Source: an uncultured Bacteriovoracaceae bacterium (GTDB taxonomy: Bacteria; Bdellovibrionota; Bacteriovoracia; Bacteriovoracales; Bacteriovoracaceae). From it: DNA of 64,000 nt. Positions 17,261 to 26,490 of the stretch are shown here, one piece after another. Below the pieces are notes generated by a model. It did not search any database and had not been told where the DNA came from. It saw only the letters and a list, made by a program, of their open reading frames with translations. A program made the translations under genes and the position numbers. Every line of letters begins with the position of its first letter. Positions within the stretch are counted from its first letter, which is position 1. The DNA lies in NCBI GenBank assembly GCA_937923325.1, contig CAKZUQ010000018.1, forward strand, positions 25,956 through 89,955, given 5' to 3'.

Positions 17261-18163
17261 TTATATGTTGTGTTCAGTGTTAGTTTTTTGATTTCTTAAA
17301 ATATTTTTTTTGATACATGCTCTATTTAAAAGCCAAGAAAAAATTGATCTTCTCGTTTTTCCAAAAGTATATTCAGGGTGAAACTGAACTCCTAAAACAG
17401 GTCTATTGTAGAATTCTAAAACTTCTGCAATCCTACCTGAGTGAGAGTAACCAGTGACATCAAGATTTGGCCATCTTGACCTATTCTTATTAAAATAATC
17501 TACTCTTAAACCTTGATGATGTAACTCGACACCTCTAAAGGACTTTCTATTTTGTAAACTTGCTATTAAAGACTCATTATTAGTAATAGTTACTTTATCT
17601 AGAGTGTATCTTCTGTTTTTAATACCTAGTTCTTTTTTTATATCAACATAAAGTGGGATTCCTTGAGATACAGTTAACATTTGCATACCTCTACAAATAC
17701 CAAGGACGGGAGTGTATAAAGTATCCTGAGAAGTATTGTTAAAATACTCCTTTAAAAGATTGTACTCAAAGGGGTCTCTTCTTTTTCCTTCCTTGGAGTA
17801 ATTGACTAAGTAATCTAGGCTTTGAATATGTGTCCTTAGGTCTTGCTCAACATTTTGAATATAGTATTTGGGATCGATATCAGCTCCACCTGGGATTAAA
17901 ATAGCATCAAGCATAGATAAGTTTGGTGTTTGATTTTCGCTGTAGATGTTTACGATATTAACATTATAGCCACTTTTTCGTGCATATCTTTTAAGAGCCC
18001 ATCTGTTAAAGCGTCCACAGTTTGTAGTACACCCAACTGTAATAGTTTCATTTTTTGGGAGTGAGCATCTTTGCTTTTTAAAACTTGTTGATGCACTTGC
18101 ATCCATTTGGACTTTCAGAATAAAGGTAAAAACAAGACCAAGGGTCGTTAGATAGAATTTCAT
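17261..18163 (-). CDS. Exported class-I glutamine-amidotransferase-like hydrolase (peptidase C26)
   Basis: A 300-residue protein with a signal-peptide-like N-terminus (about 1-24). The C26/PuuD fold has the nucleophile elbow GICRGMQM, the family HHQG motif, and the catalytic His-Glu in GVQFHPEY. Relatives are cytoplasmic gamma-glutamyl hydrolases (PuuD) or gamma-glutamyl peptide hydrolases. An exported form suggests cleavage of gamma-glutamyl bonds in peptides or peptidoglycan outside the cytoplasm, which is inference. It is probably cotranscribed with the M1-like peptidase. Confidence 0.78.
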   Translation of the reverse strand: MKFYLTTLGLVFTFILKVQMDASASTSFKKQRCSLPKNETITVGCTTNCGRFNRWALKRYARKSGYNVNIVNIYSENQTPNLSMLDAILIPGGADIDPKYYIQNVEQDLRTHIQSLDYLVNYSKEGKRRDPFEYNLLKEYFNNTSQDTLYTPVLGICRGMQMLTVSQGIPLYVDIKKELGIKNRRYTLDKVTITNNESLIASLQNRKSFRGVELHHQGLRVDYFNKNRSRWPNLDVTGYSHSGRIAEVLEFYNRPVLGVQFHPEYTFGKTRRSIFSWLLNRACIKKNILRNQKTNTEHNI

Positions 18164-18176
18164 TTTTTGCTTCCTA

Positions 18177-18205
18177 GTAAAACAGTATTATCAATACTAT
18201 TTTAC
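18177..18205 (-). promoter_or_regulatory. Dyad before the exported amidotransferase gene
   Basis: The core AGTATT-ATC-AATACT is flanked by GTAAAA and TTTTAC, giving an extended 29-bp inverted repeat 14 bp before the start codon. It could be a repressor operator or an mRNA hairpin. Confidence 0.45.
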
Positions 18206-18271
18206 GCCTAAGTAAAATGCTCTTCAATTCATGTAAAAATTAGGAAAAATATTCGATAGCTTTAGCTAAGA

Positions 18272-18883
18272 CTAGTGCCAGTCTACCTCTAGTTGTGCTT
18301 GAGCTTTTGTAAAATAACGAGGATCCGCACTTAATAACTCAAGTATTACTGAGTTTTCTTGAAATTGGATGACTTCACGGCCAGGATAATAGTTAACCTC
18401 ACCCAGGTCATTTGGAAGAGTGTAACAAGAGTGAAAATGATAAAATAGGCCATTTGTAAAATCTGTTTGAGTAACAGGAGAGTTTGAAGTTGCTCCTCCA
18501 ATATACTTACAATAAAAACCATAGTCGTCTTCATTTTGAGCATTAAAGTAAATAACTGCAGTATTATTACCTGCATTTCCAGATGTCACGGCCACACTCG
18601 CTGGGATTCTAACTGCTGAATCTTGGTGAAATTCAAATGTAGAGTTAAGTGTTATCGTCGATTTACTACTTATTGACCCCGAAGAAAATTCATCTTCCAG
18701 AACTATATTACTTGAAGTTAGGGAATCTCTTCTTATTTCTTCAGATTCTGCTGAGTTCTTAACTTGCTTTCCACAACCAACTAATAACATACAATATAAT
18801 GACATGTAGAAGAGCTTGATATGATGACATCTAGCTTTCTCTATTCCATACGATAATAAATTTAAAATTGATTTCTTTAACAT
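18272..18883 (-). CDS. Unknown lipoprotein
   Basis: The frame is open up to a TTG at 18964, but I place the start at the ATG at 18883 (MLKKSILNL), because a perfect palindrome lies between the two and looks regulatory. A lipobox LVGC follows at residue 37 of this form. A start at the later methionine just before the lipobox is possible. The mature part of about 165 residues is Ser-rich, then beta-rich with several cysteines. No family is recognised. Confidence 0.5.
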   Translation of the reverse strand: MLKKSILNLLSYGIEKARCHHIKLFYMSLYCMLLVGCGKQVKNSAESEEIRRDSLTSSNIVLEDEFSSGSISSKSTITLNSTFEFHQDSAVRIPASVAVTSGNAGNNTAVIYFNAQNEDDYGFYCKYIGGATSNSPVTQTDFTNGLFYHFHSCYTLPNDLGEVNYYPGREVIQFQENSVILELLSADPRYFTKAQAQLEVDWH

Positions 18884-18924
18884 GCATAATTTATCGGTTT
18901 CAGAATTTTGAAGTTTAGTAAATT

Positions 18925-18943
18925 GAAGGAAAATATTTCCTTC
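18925..18943 (-). promoter_or_regulatory. Palindrome upstream of the lipoprotein gene
   Basis: GAAGGAAA-ATA-TTTCCTTC is a perfect 8-bp inverted repeat about 42 bp before the chosen start of the lipoprotein gene. It is a candidate operator for an unidentified regulator. Confidence 0.4.
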
Positions 18944-19003
18944 CGAGAAAATAATGCGCTGCAAACTGTGTTTTTAATCATTTATCTCTATTACCGTAGT
19001 TTT

Positions 19004-19033
19004 TTGCTCTATTGACCCTTGACACTGGAGCAA
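19004..19033 (+). promoter_or_regulatory. Inverted repeat and TTGACA box upstream of groES
   Basis: TTGCTC (19004-19009) and GAGCAA (19028-19033) form an inverted repeat around an 18-bp centre that contains TTGACC and TTGACA. It is not the CIRCE element (TTAGCACTC-N9-GAGTGCTAA), and I see no clear sigma-32 box. It may be the groESL promoter with its operator. Confidence 0.35.
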
Positions 19034-19106
19034 TAGGTATTAACTTGTTCTGTACGAATTATTTTAAAAATCTTGCTAACTAATAGCGTTATAAAGGAGA
19101 TAGGAA

Positions 19107-19394
19107 ATGTCTGTAAAACCATTACACGATAGAGTTTTAGTAAAAAGACTTGAAGAGGAAAACAAAACTGCTGGTGGAATTATCATCCCTGATAATTCAA
19201 AAGAAAAACCTGCTCAAGGTGAGATAGTTGCTGTTGGATCTGGTTATAGAAATACTGATGGATCTAAAACTGCTTTAGAAGTTAAAGCTGGTGACAAAGT
19301 TCTTTTTGGAAAATATTCAGGTAGTGAAGTAAAAGTTGAAGGTAGTGACTTTTTAATAATGAAAGAAGATGAAATTTTAGGAATCTTCCAATAA
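19107..19394 (+). CDS. groES: Co-chaperonin GroES
   Basis: A 95-residue Hsp10 of full length. It has the [14 protein letters not shown] start, the mobile loop [13 protein letters not shown], and the [12 protein letters not shown] and EDEILGIF ends. It forms the heptameric lid of the GroEL chamber. AAGGAG precedes the ATG, and groEL follows after 24 bp in one operon. Confidence 0.97.
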   Translation: MSVKPLHDRVLVKRLEEENKTAGGIIIPDNSKEKPAQGEIVAVGSGYRNTDGSKTALEVKAGDKVLFGKYSGSEVKVEGSDFLIMKEDEILGIFQ

Positions 19395-19409
19395 TAAATA
19401 ATCTAATAG

Positions 19410-21077
<1,668 letters not shown>

Positions 21078-21080
21078 AAT

Positions 21081-21116
21081 AAAATCTAGAGCCAAGGCTC
21101 TAGAGATTTTATTTTC
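21081..21116 (+). terminator. Terminator after groEL
   Basis: TCTAGAGCC-AA-GGCTCTAGA is a perfect 9-bp stem, followed by GATTTTATTTT and preceded by AAAA. It begins 3 bp after the groEL stop. Confidence 0.9.
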
Positions 21117-21134
21117 ATCATGACGCCTGCAATT

Positions 21135-21270
21135 GGTCGAACGAAGTGAGGCCAAATGTCAGGGATGATGTAGTTTTAGCAAAGGAGAGCTTGCTCCAAA
21201 TTTGATAAAAATACATCAGGCCTTCTGGGTACAGATCGAGCGAAGCAAGATCAAATCCAGGAATGATCTA
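21135..21270. repeat. Two degenerate direct repeats with a REP-like palindromic core
   Basis: Units at 21135-21172 and 21234-21270 share the pattern GRTCGARCGAAGYRAGRYCAAAT, then CAGGRATGATSTA. The CGAACGAAGTGAG (21138-21150) and CGAGCGAAGCAAG (21237-21249) cores are imperfect palindromes. A related CGAGCGCAGCGAG lies at 27666 beside the IS66 genes. The rest of the 270 bp between groEL and the IS3 remnant shows no gene. Confidence 0.5.
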
Positions 21271-21304
21271 TATAAATTCACAAATAAAATACAGGCCTCT
21301 CTTA

Positions 21305-21330
21305 TGATCTGTACCCCAAAAATGGGACTG
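21305..21330. repeat. IS3-type terminal repeat
   Basis: TGATCTGTACCCC-AAAAATGGGAC resembles the ends of IS3/IS150 elements (TG..., ACCCC, AAAA, GGAC). It lies 21 bp beyond the stop of the IS3 transposase remnant. The inner 11 bases GATCTGTACCC recur inverted at 21227-21237. I see no matching opposite end past 21962. Confidence 0.5.
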
Positions 21331-21350
21331 ATTAATAAAAGGCTCTAAAG

Positions 21351-21962
21351 TTAAAAATTAAATTGCCTCCGATATTCACTAGGGGGCATTTTTTTGAGTC
21401 CTAACTGTGGTCGTCTATGATTATAGTAATTTATTTTCTTCGTCACTTCTTTTGTAATATCTTCTATGTTTTTACAGGATTTTAAATCAAGTAAATCTTT
21501 TAAGTGTCCAAAAAAACTTTCTATTGGTGCATTATCAATACAATTTCCTCTTCTAGACATTGATTGTGTGACTCCATTCTGTTCTAATTTTCTTCGATAT
21601 GAAATATGAGTGAAATGCACTCCTTGGTCTGAGTGAATCATTAATTTCTTTTTCTCTTCTACTGTTAAACGTTTTAAGGCTTTATCAATCGCTGAATTAG
21701 TTAAGTTTATATCAATTCGACTTGAGACTGACTTACTAACAATTTCATTTGTACAAAGGTCTTTCACCGCTGCAACGTAAGCTTTTTTCGTCCCGTAGTT
21801 TATTTGAGTTATATCTGTAGAGTAAACTCTATCTGGAATCTCTTGCTTAAAATCTCTATCCAGTAAATTTGGAAATGTTTCGTGTTCTTGCTTTTTCTTT
21901 GCAAAAACTCTGTATCCCCCGGTTTTTGGAAAGTTGGTACCTGAGGTTTTAATTAATGACAT
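21351..21962 (-). pseudogene. IS3-family transposase OrfB remnant, N-terminus missing
   Basis: 203 residues with the rve integrase core: Asp in YSTDIT, Asp in MIHSDQGVHF and Glu in DNAPIESFFGHLK, so the DDE triad is complete. The C-terminal YNHRRPQLGLKKMPPSEYR signature is also there. Intact OrfB proteins are about 270-300 residues. The N-terminal helix-turn-helix part is absent, with an in-frame stop directly upstream, and no OrfA is seen. It is a truncated, probably inactive element flanked by an IS3-like end only on its 3' side. Confidence 0.8.
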
Positions 21963-22027
21963 CTAAAAAGAATGGCCACTCACCATACGATAAATTAAAT
22001 TCTCTTTTTTATATCGAAGACTAAATC

Positions 22028-22042
22028 ACGCTGAATACTTAC
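22028..22042 (-). repeat. IS66-like element end interrupting the adjacent ORF
   Basis: On the reverse strand GTAAGTATTCAGCGT begins at 22042. The same sequence with one change occurs at 30246 (GTAACTATTCAGCGT). GTAA is the usual terminal sequence of IS66 elements. The TAA inside it supplies the stop of the ORF that ends at 22039. Confidence 0.45.
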
Positions 22043-22347
22043 GATATATATTCAACTGTGCCTATTGGAGCCGATTGTTTATTCTCAATACCTTTAGAGG
22101 TAGGAGGTGAAATTTCGACGAATTCCATAGGATGATCATTGTCTAGTTCAAATGATTTAATTCTCTGGGCAAGAAGTACTGAATCAATCTTCAGTCTTTT
22201 TGTGACATAAGATCTTGATGACATCGAAATCAATTTTAAAAGTTCCTCTATCATGGAGTCAGGTACAACAATACCTCTATGATCAGGTGTTTCTTCTCTC
22301 CATTGATCAAGTTGTTCACGGAAGTCTTTTATTGAGTAATTATTCAT
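22039..22347 (-). CDS. IS66-type accessory helix-turn-helix protein (TnpA-like), C-terminus truncated
   Basis: 102 residues. The layout REQLDQWREETPDHRGIVV, PDSMIEELLKLI, SRSYVTKRLKIDSVLLAQRI, then FVEISPP follows the small IS66 accessory protein with a helix-turn-helix and an F-V-E-I tail. The last residues end inside an IS66-like terminal repeat (22028-22042), so the gene was cut by an element end. The match is by pattern, not by alignment. An unrelated small DNA-binding protein is possible. Confidence 0.5.
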   Translation of the reverse strand: MNNYSIKDFREQLDQWREETPDHRGIVVPDSMIEELLKLISMSSRSYVTKRLKIDSVLLAQRIKSFELDNDHPMEFVEISPPTSKGIENKQSAPIGTVEYIS

Positions 22348-22459
22348 CGTCAGGTTCCTTTTAAATTTGGTTAAACTAGGGGCGAGACGATGATCTCATT
22401 TTAAAATGGCTAATTCACGCAGGCTAGCCGAAGGGACACCTTTATTAAGAAATCTAAAT

Positions 22460-23548
22460 TTAAAAGTTTTTACCAAAACCTAAGCTCCACATAGTCAAAT
22501 CATTAGAGATAAATTTACTAAACTGAGTACTAATGAAGTATTTTCCCACTGGCCACTTAGAATAAAGAGAAGCAAGTATTTGGAAGTCACTTCCCTCATT
22601 AATAGTGTAGTCATTTGGGCTAAGTGTAGCTGATGCAGTAGGAATTTCTAAATCTTGAATAATAAAAGTCATTGGCAGCTTGAGCCCAACTTCTGCTCTT
22701 TTTTCAGATACAAAAAATGAAAAACCAGGAGAGACCTTCAATCCATAAGTAGGAATATTTTCTTGTTGATACTTGCCTAAATTTCCACTGTTTAAGCTAA
22801 CTTTACCAAGGCCTAAAATAGCACAAGTATCCAGATTAAAAGCTGTATAATAGTTCTCATAATTGACACCCCCTCCAAGGCAAAGACCATTTGTTGTTAC
22901 AACAAGACCTCCATTCTTAGAAGCTTCAACAGCTTCAATATCGGCTTCTTTTTGCCAAGTTAAGTATTCAAAGGTTAGATAGTACTTGAGCTTCCTTTTA
23001 TTTTTTCCAAGTTCATCAACATGATAATTCATATCAGTTAAGAGTCTATCAGCTTTATCATCTCTAAATTCTAATTCAATTAATAAATTTCCAACCTTAT
23101 TAAAAAGCGATAATCGCTTTTTAAATTTCTTATCAACTTCTCTCTGTTCTTTTAGCCACGAAAAAAGGGTTGTTAAGACTTTCCAAGAAGTTAACTTAAA
23201 GCTTTTAGATACTCTGGAACTATCTACGAGATCTCCATTTTGAATTCTTTTATTAACTCTTTTAAAAGTTTTTCCATTTTCTCGAATTAGCTTTTTATAA
23301 TAAAAGGAGTATGCATAATTATATTTTTTAATTTTTTCTGCAGAAATCGCTAAAATAAGTAATACCTTCTCATTTTTCATCAAAGTTTTTTTCCTTGATG
23401 ATCTTTTAAAAACTGCCATAACTCTCTTATATTGCTTTCTTGCAAAAGCCTTTTTTATTTTTCCATCATCACTTAAAGCAAAAGCATTAAGCGAAAAAAA
23501 AGTTGATAAAACTAAAGCCAAAAATGTGCTTGAAGCAATAGTTGCCAT
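22460..23548 (-). CDS. Unknown outer-membrane-type protein of the YceI/cytochrome operon
   Basis: 362 residues with a signal peptide (about 1-24, NAFALS). A basic helical region (about 25-200) reminiscent of degenerate TPR pairs is followed by a beta-rich C-terminal half (about 205-362) that ends in Phe (SLGFGKNF), typical of outer-membrane barrels. TAAGGGA precedes the ATG, which supports this start even though it overlaps the upstream gene by 37 bp. It is last of five overlapping reverse genes. The family is not recognised. Confidence 0.6.
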   Translation of the reverse strand: MATIASSTFLALVLSTFFSLNAFALSDDGKIKKAFARKQYKRVMAVFKRSSRKKTLMKNEKVLLILAISAEKIKKYNYAYSFYYKKLIRENGKTFKRVNKRIQNGDLVDSSRVSKSFKLTSWKVLTTLFSWLKEQREVDKKFKKRLSLFNKVGNLLIELEFRDDKADRLLTDMNYHVDELGKNKRKLKYYLTFEYLTWQKEADIEAVEASKNGGLVVTTNGLCLGGGVNYENYYTAFNLDTCAILGLGKVSLNSGNLGKYQQENIPTYGLKVSPGFSFFVSEKRAEVGLKLPMTFIIQDLEIPTASATLSPNDYTINEGSDFQILASLYSKWPVGKYFISTQFSKFISNDLTMWSLGFGKNF

Positions 23549-24660
23549 GAATCCCTTACTGATTTTTTTTCATCAAAGTTTCTAATATTTTGTAAATCTA
23601 ATCTAAATTCTGTTCTATGAATAGGAAGATATTGAATTCCTGGCCCCCATACAACTGTATAATCATCTTCTTCTATATCTTTCTTACTATATTCGACATT
23701 AGTGAATAAATAAATTCCCCTATAAGGTCTCAAGTAAGTTTGAAGAATTCCATACCTAGATGTCACTGTATCCCCACCACTGACAGGAGTTTTGTTAACC
23801 TGTCCTAGTTCCATTTGAACGCTTGAGCCAGAGTTTAAACTAATTCTTCCATGAGCTCCATAAGCAAGTAAGTCTAAATAATCATTTGAAGATTTTTTTA
23901 TAGAAGCACCTATTCTATGAATATCAGCAACAGTTTTCTCTAGTATCCCACTAAATCCAACCATTCTCAAATCAGCTTCTTGAGAAAGATTTCCCACAAA
24001 CCCATGAACTCCTCCCTCCCAATCACCATTAAGGTAATGAAATGCAACACCATGACCTTGATCATTCTGAGAAACCTGAGGCTGAGTTCTACTAGAAAAG
24101 ATATGTTCTACGAATCTAATTCCATATACGTGATCGAGAAGACCAGCATAAGCACCCCACTTTTTGGAAAACTTATATCCCACGTAATGTTCACGACTTC
24201 TAAAATTACTTTCGTCTTCAGCTCCACTTCCAGACCTAGTTGTTTCAGGCGTTTTACTTATGCTTCCACTTATTAAAAATTTAGCATCTTTACCAAACTT
24301 TAAAACCCCTCTTAAGTCTTGTTGCATAGTGATCCATCTTTTTGTTTCAGACTTAGAGGAACCGGGATTGTTGGTAATAGAAATACCTCTGTAGTTAGCT
24401 TGAAGCCTTAAGTTCTTAGGTTTATAAGCACCGAACAAAAAGTCACTATGATAGGCTATATCTTCATTAGTCATAGACTTTGGATACAATGCTCCTGAAG
24501 CAATAGAAGTTGCATTAACCACACGTCCATAATCGTTTACCATTCCCCCGCCAAAAGGATTATAGTGACAACTTTTACAAGTTGTATATCCGTGACCGAT
24601 GTAATGTGGGTAAGAATAAACATTCAGACTTAATAAAAATAATAATAAAAAATACTTCAT
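23512..24660 (-). CDS. Outer-membrane barrel with an N-terminal c-type heme motif
   Basis: 382 residues with a Sec signal (about 1-16), then a CxxCH heme site (Cys28, Cys31, His32) in HGYTTCKSCHYNPFGGG. The rest is a long beta-rich region with alternating aromatic residues and a C-terminal WLL..AHFWL strand, like a 14-18-stranded porin. A heme near the periplasmic mouth of a barrel would fit electron transfer or sensing at the outer membrane. The heme motif and barrel pattern are seen. The role is inferred. It overlaps both neighbours (4 and 37 bp). Confidence 0.7.
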   Translation of the reverse strand: MKYFLLLFLLSLNVYSYPHYIGHGYTTCKSCHYNPFGGGMVNDYGRVVNATSIASGALYPKSMTNEDIAYHSDFLFGAYKPKNLRLQANYRGISITNNPGSSKSETKRWITMQQDLRGVLKFGKDAKFLISGSISKTPETTRSGSGAEDESNFRSREHYVGYKFSKKWGAYAGLLDHVYGIRFVEHIFSSRTQPQVSQNDQGHGVAFHYLNGDWEGGVHGFVGNLSQEADLRMVGFSGILEKTVADIHRIGASIKKSSNDYLDLLAYGAHGRISLNSGSSVQMELGQVNKTPVSGGDTVTSRYGILQTYLRPYRGIYLFTNVEYSKKDIEEDDYTVVWGPGIQYLPIHRTEFRLDLQNIRNFDEKKSVRDSWQLLLQAHFWL

Positions 24661-25055
24661 AAACTATCAATCCATGACCTTAATTTTTGATACTCTTCCG
24701 TGTCTATCACCGAACCTTCAAGAGGCATATTAGTATTCAATGGAGACTTTGCAGCTGAAGTGTTTTTCATTCTATGGATCAGCTTGGAGTTGGCAGCACT
24801 ACCAGGTTGAACAAGCCCAGCATTAATCCAGTCTTGGTTAGATGTATAAGAAAGCCACTCATTGTGATAATTATGACAGCTCATACATTCAACCTTCAAA
24901 ATAATAAATGGCTCCAACAAATTACTATCTTGAACATTAACATCGTCATAAAAAAGAGTATCTGAACTATTTGAGTTTAAAGTTTCACAAGAAGTAAGTA
25001 AAGCTGCAATCAATAAAATAAATGTAAAAGAAGCTAATATTTTATTTTTTTTCAA
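24657..25055 (-). CDS. Monoheme c-type cytochrome lipoprotein
   Basis: The frame extends to 25085, but the TTG at 25055 with GGAG 7 bases upstream gives a proper lipoprotein signal (KKNKILASF, then LLTSC, lipobox Cys23). The mature protein has one heme site, Cys57-Met-Ser-Cys60-His61, and an NMPLEG segment that can give the axial methionine. About 132 residues. It is a lipid-anchored periplasmic electron carrier, overlapping the upstream YceI gene by 14 bp and the barrel gene by 4 bp. Confidence 0.72.
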   Translation of the reverse strand: MKKNKILASFTFILLIAALLTSCETLNSNSSDTLFYDDVNVQDSNLLEPFIILKVECMSCHNYHNEWLSYTSNQDWINAGLVQPGSAANSKLIHRMKNTSAAKSPLNTNMPLEGSVIDTEEYQKLRSWIDSL

Positions 25056-25545
25056 CAGGCATCTCCACATCAATAACGACAACATCTTTTACACCGACAC
25101 CAAGGTACTTAACCTTTTTAAGCCCAAGCTTCTTAGTATTTACTTTAAAATTTACTATAATATTATTACCTTTTATTTTGTAGATAATATTTTTGATCTT
25201 CTTCTTAGCTCCAGCAATTTCTAATATTGCTTGTCCCTTACCATTTTCACCTTTGAATTTTTTCAAAACCGCATTCGGGTGCTTTTTTGACTTAAGGTGC
25301 TTAGCAAAATGCTCATTTCTTAGACTCATTCCAGTATCAAAAGAACTAACAGGTACTTTTATTCGATTAGCCCACACTCTATTTTCAGATGCCTTATAAT
25401 TAACCTTTCCCATTAAATTAGAGCTTTTAGCGACAAAAGATCCCGCAGGACTTAAAGAAACATTGAGCTTTATTTCCTTAGAAAATAAACTTGAAGATGA
25501 TAAACTTAAAGATAATAATAAAAATGATAAAATTAATGATTTCAT
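25042..25545 (-). CDS. YceI-family periplasmic lipocalin-like protein (copy 2)
   Basis: 167 residues with a signal peptide (about 1-22). The YceI pattern is visible: a strand start at LSPAGSF, the SSFDTGMSLRNEHFAKHL motif (D-G--LR--H), HPNAVLK, then repeated strands with EIAGAKK. YceI proteins bind isoprenoid chains, often quinones. It is a clear paralogue of the gene directly upstream, which it overlaps by 4 bp, so this is a tandem duplication. Next comes the monoheme lipoprotein. Confidence 0.82.
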   Translation of the reverse strand: MKSLILSFLLLSLSLSSSSLFSKEIKLNVSLSPAGSFVAKSSNLMGKVNYKASENRVWANRIKVPVSSFDTGMSLRNEHFAKHLKSKKHPNAVLKKFKGENGKGQAILEIAGAKKKIKNIIYKIKGNNIIVNFKVNTKKLGLKKVKYLGVGVKDVVVIDVEMPVEKK

Positions 25546-26039
25546 TTTTTGGTCTCCTTATTATTTACAGGAATATTGACTTTGATTTTGACTGTTTCAT
25601 CAACTCCAATATTAAAATATTTAACTTTTTTTAAATTAAAGTCTAGAGCATTTATTTTAAAGCTAGCAATAAGGTTATCATCTTTCACAGTATAGTCAAA
25701 CTCCACAGGCTTTTTAACTCCTGCTATTTCAATAGCACCACTACCTTTACCATTAAAACCTTCCATGTCATACAAAGAGATATAAGGGTGCTTTTCATAT
25801 TTTAAATGCTTCCTTAAATGTTCGTCCCTTAACTCTATTCCTGTTCTTAATGAGTCAACTAAGACCAAAAGCTTCTTTGCTCTAACCTTACCACCATCAT
25901 AAGCAACTCTTCCCGATAATTCTTTTGTCTTAGCTTCAAGAGATCCAGATGGACTCAACTTTACGAACAAAGTCACTTCACTTGAAAAGCTATAAGAACT
26001 AACTAACAAAAACCACAAAAACCACAAATTTTTTTTCAT
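25542..26039 (-). CDS. YceI-family periplasmic lipocalin-like protein (copy 1)
   Basis: The frame is open back to a TTG at 26117, but the ATG at 26039 gives a standard signal peptide (MKKNLWFLWFLLVSSYSFSS), so I use it (165 residues). YceI features are LSPSGSLEAK, the DSLRTGIELRDEHLRKHL motif, HPYISLY and AIEIAGVKKPVEFDY. It is first gene of the five-gene operon and overlaps copy 2 by an ATGA. The 130 bp upstream contain a CAAGTACTTG palindrome (26115-26124) but no convincing promoter boxes. Confidence 0.82.
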   Translation of the reverse strand: MKKNLWFLWFLLVSSYSFSSEVTLFVKLSPSGSLEAKTKELSGRVAYDGGKVRAKKLLVLVDSLRTGIELRDEHLRKHLKYEKHPYISLYDMEGFNGKGSGAIEIAGVKKPVEFDYTVKDDNLIASFKINALDFNLKKVKYFNIGVDETVKIKVNIPVNNKETKK

Positions 26040-26172
26040 ATAAAACCCAAATTTAAATAATCTTAACACACAACAGACCAATTTGAATAGATAAATACAA
26101 CGAATCTTTTTTTTCAAGTACTTGGAAGATAAATTAAATAAATAAAACTAAATTAAATCTAGGAATATGGAC

Positions 26173-26380
26173 TCAAATCCTTTGAATTGTTGTAGTTTCT
26201 TCAACTTCAATTTCTTTAAACTTACTCTCAGCAACCATGCCAGCATTGACGAGTTTCTTAGCTCGTTTAATAATACTGGACATCTGTCCCTTCTTAATTC
26301 AAGATCCCTATAGAGATCAGTTGCTGCCCCGGCCACTGCTCCCAAGTTCTTAAAGCATCAATAATTACTTCGTTGCTCAT
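26173..26380 (-). pseudogene. IS66 tnpA remnant with frameshift
   Basis: Reverse-strand reading from the ATG at 26380 gives MSNEVIIDALRTWEQWPG, matching the DEILGEILHAWEQWTG segment of the intact IS66 TnpA at 27.7 kb. It then hits a stop. A one-base shift restores KGQMSSIIKRAKKLVNAGM and FKEIEVEE, matching KMAKIMGKAKQLKREG and FTEVIVEE of the same protein. So this is a decayed, frameshifted copy of IS66 orf1. Nothing else of that element remains here except an end at 26510. Confidence 0.75.
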
Positions 26381-26490
26381 GTTTTAAATGACACCTTTTG
26401 AAGACTTAAAAGTATTAATTCTTTTTCTTAAGACATTATTGTCCATGTAACATCTCCATGTGTTGTTATATTTATAATCTACAGGAAATA

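Noticed and set aside
26040..26117. Extended N-terminus of the first YceI protein
   Set aside because: The upstream 26 residues would hide a good signal peptide that begins at the ATG at 26039.
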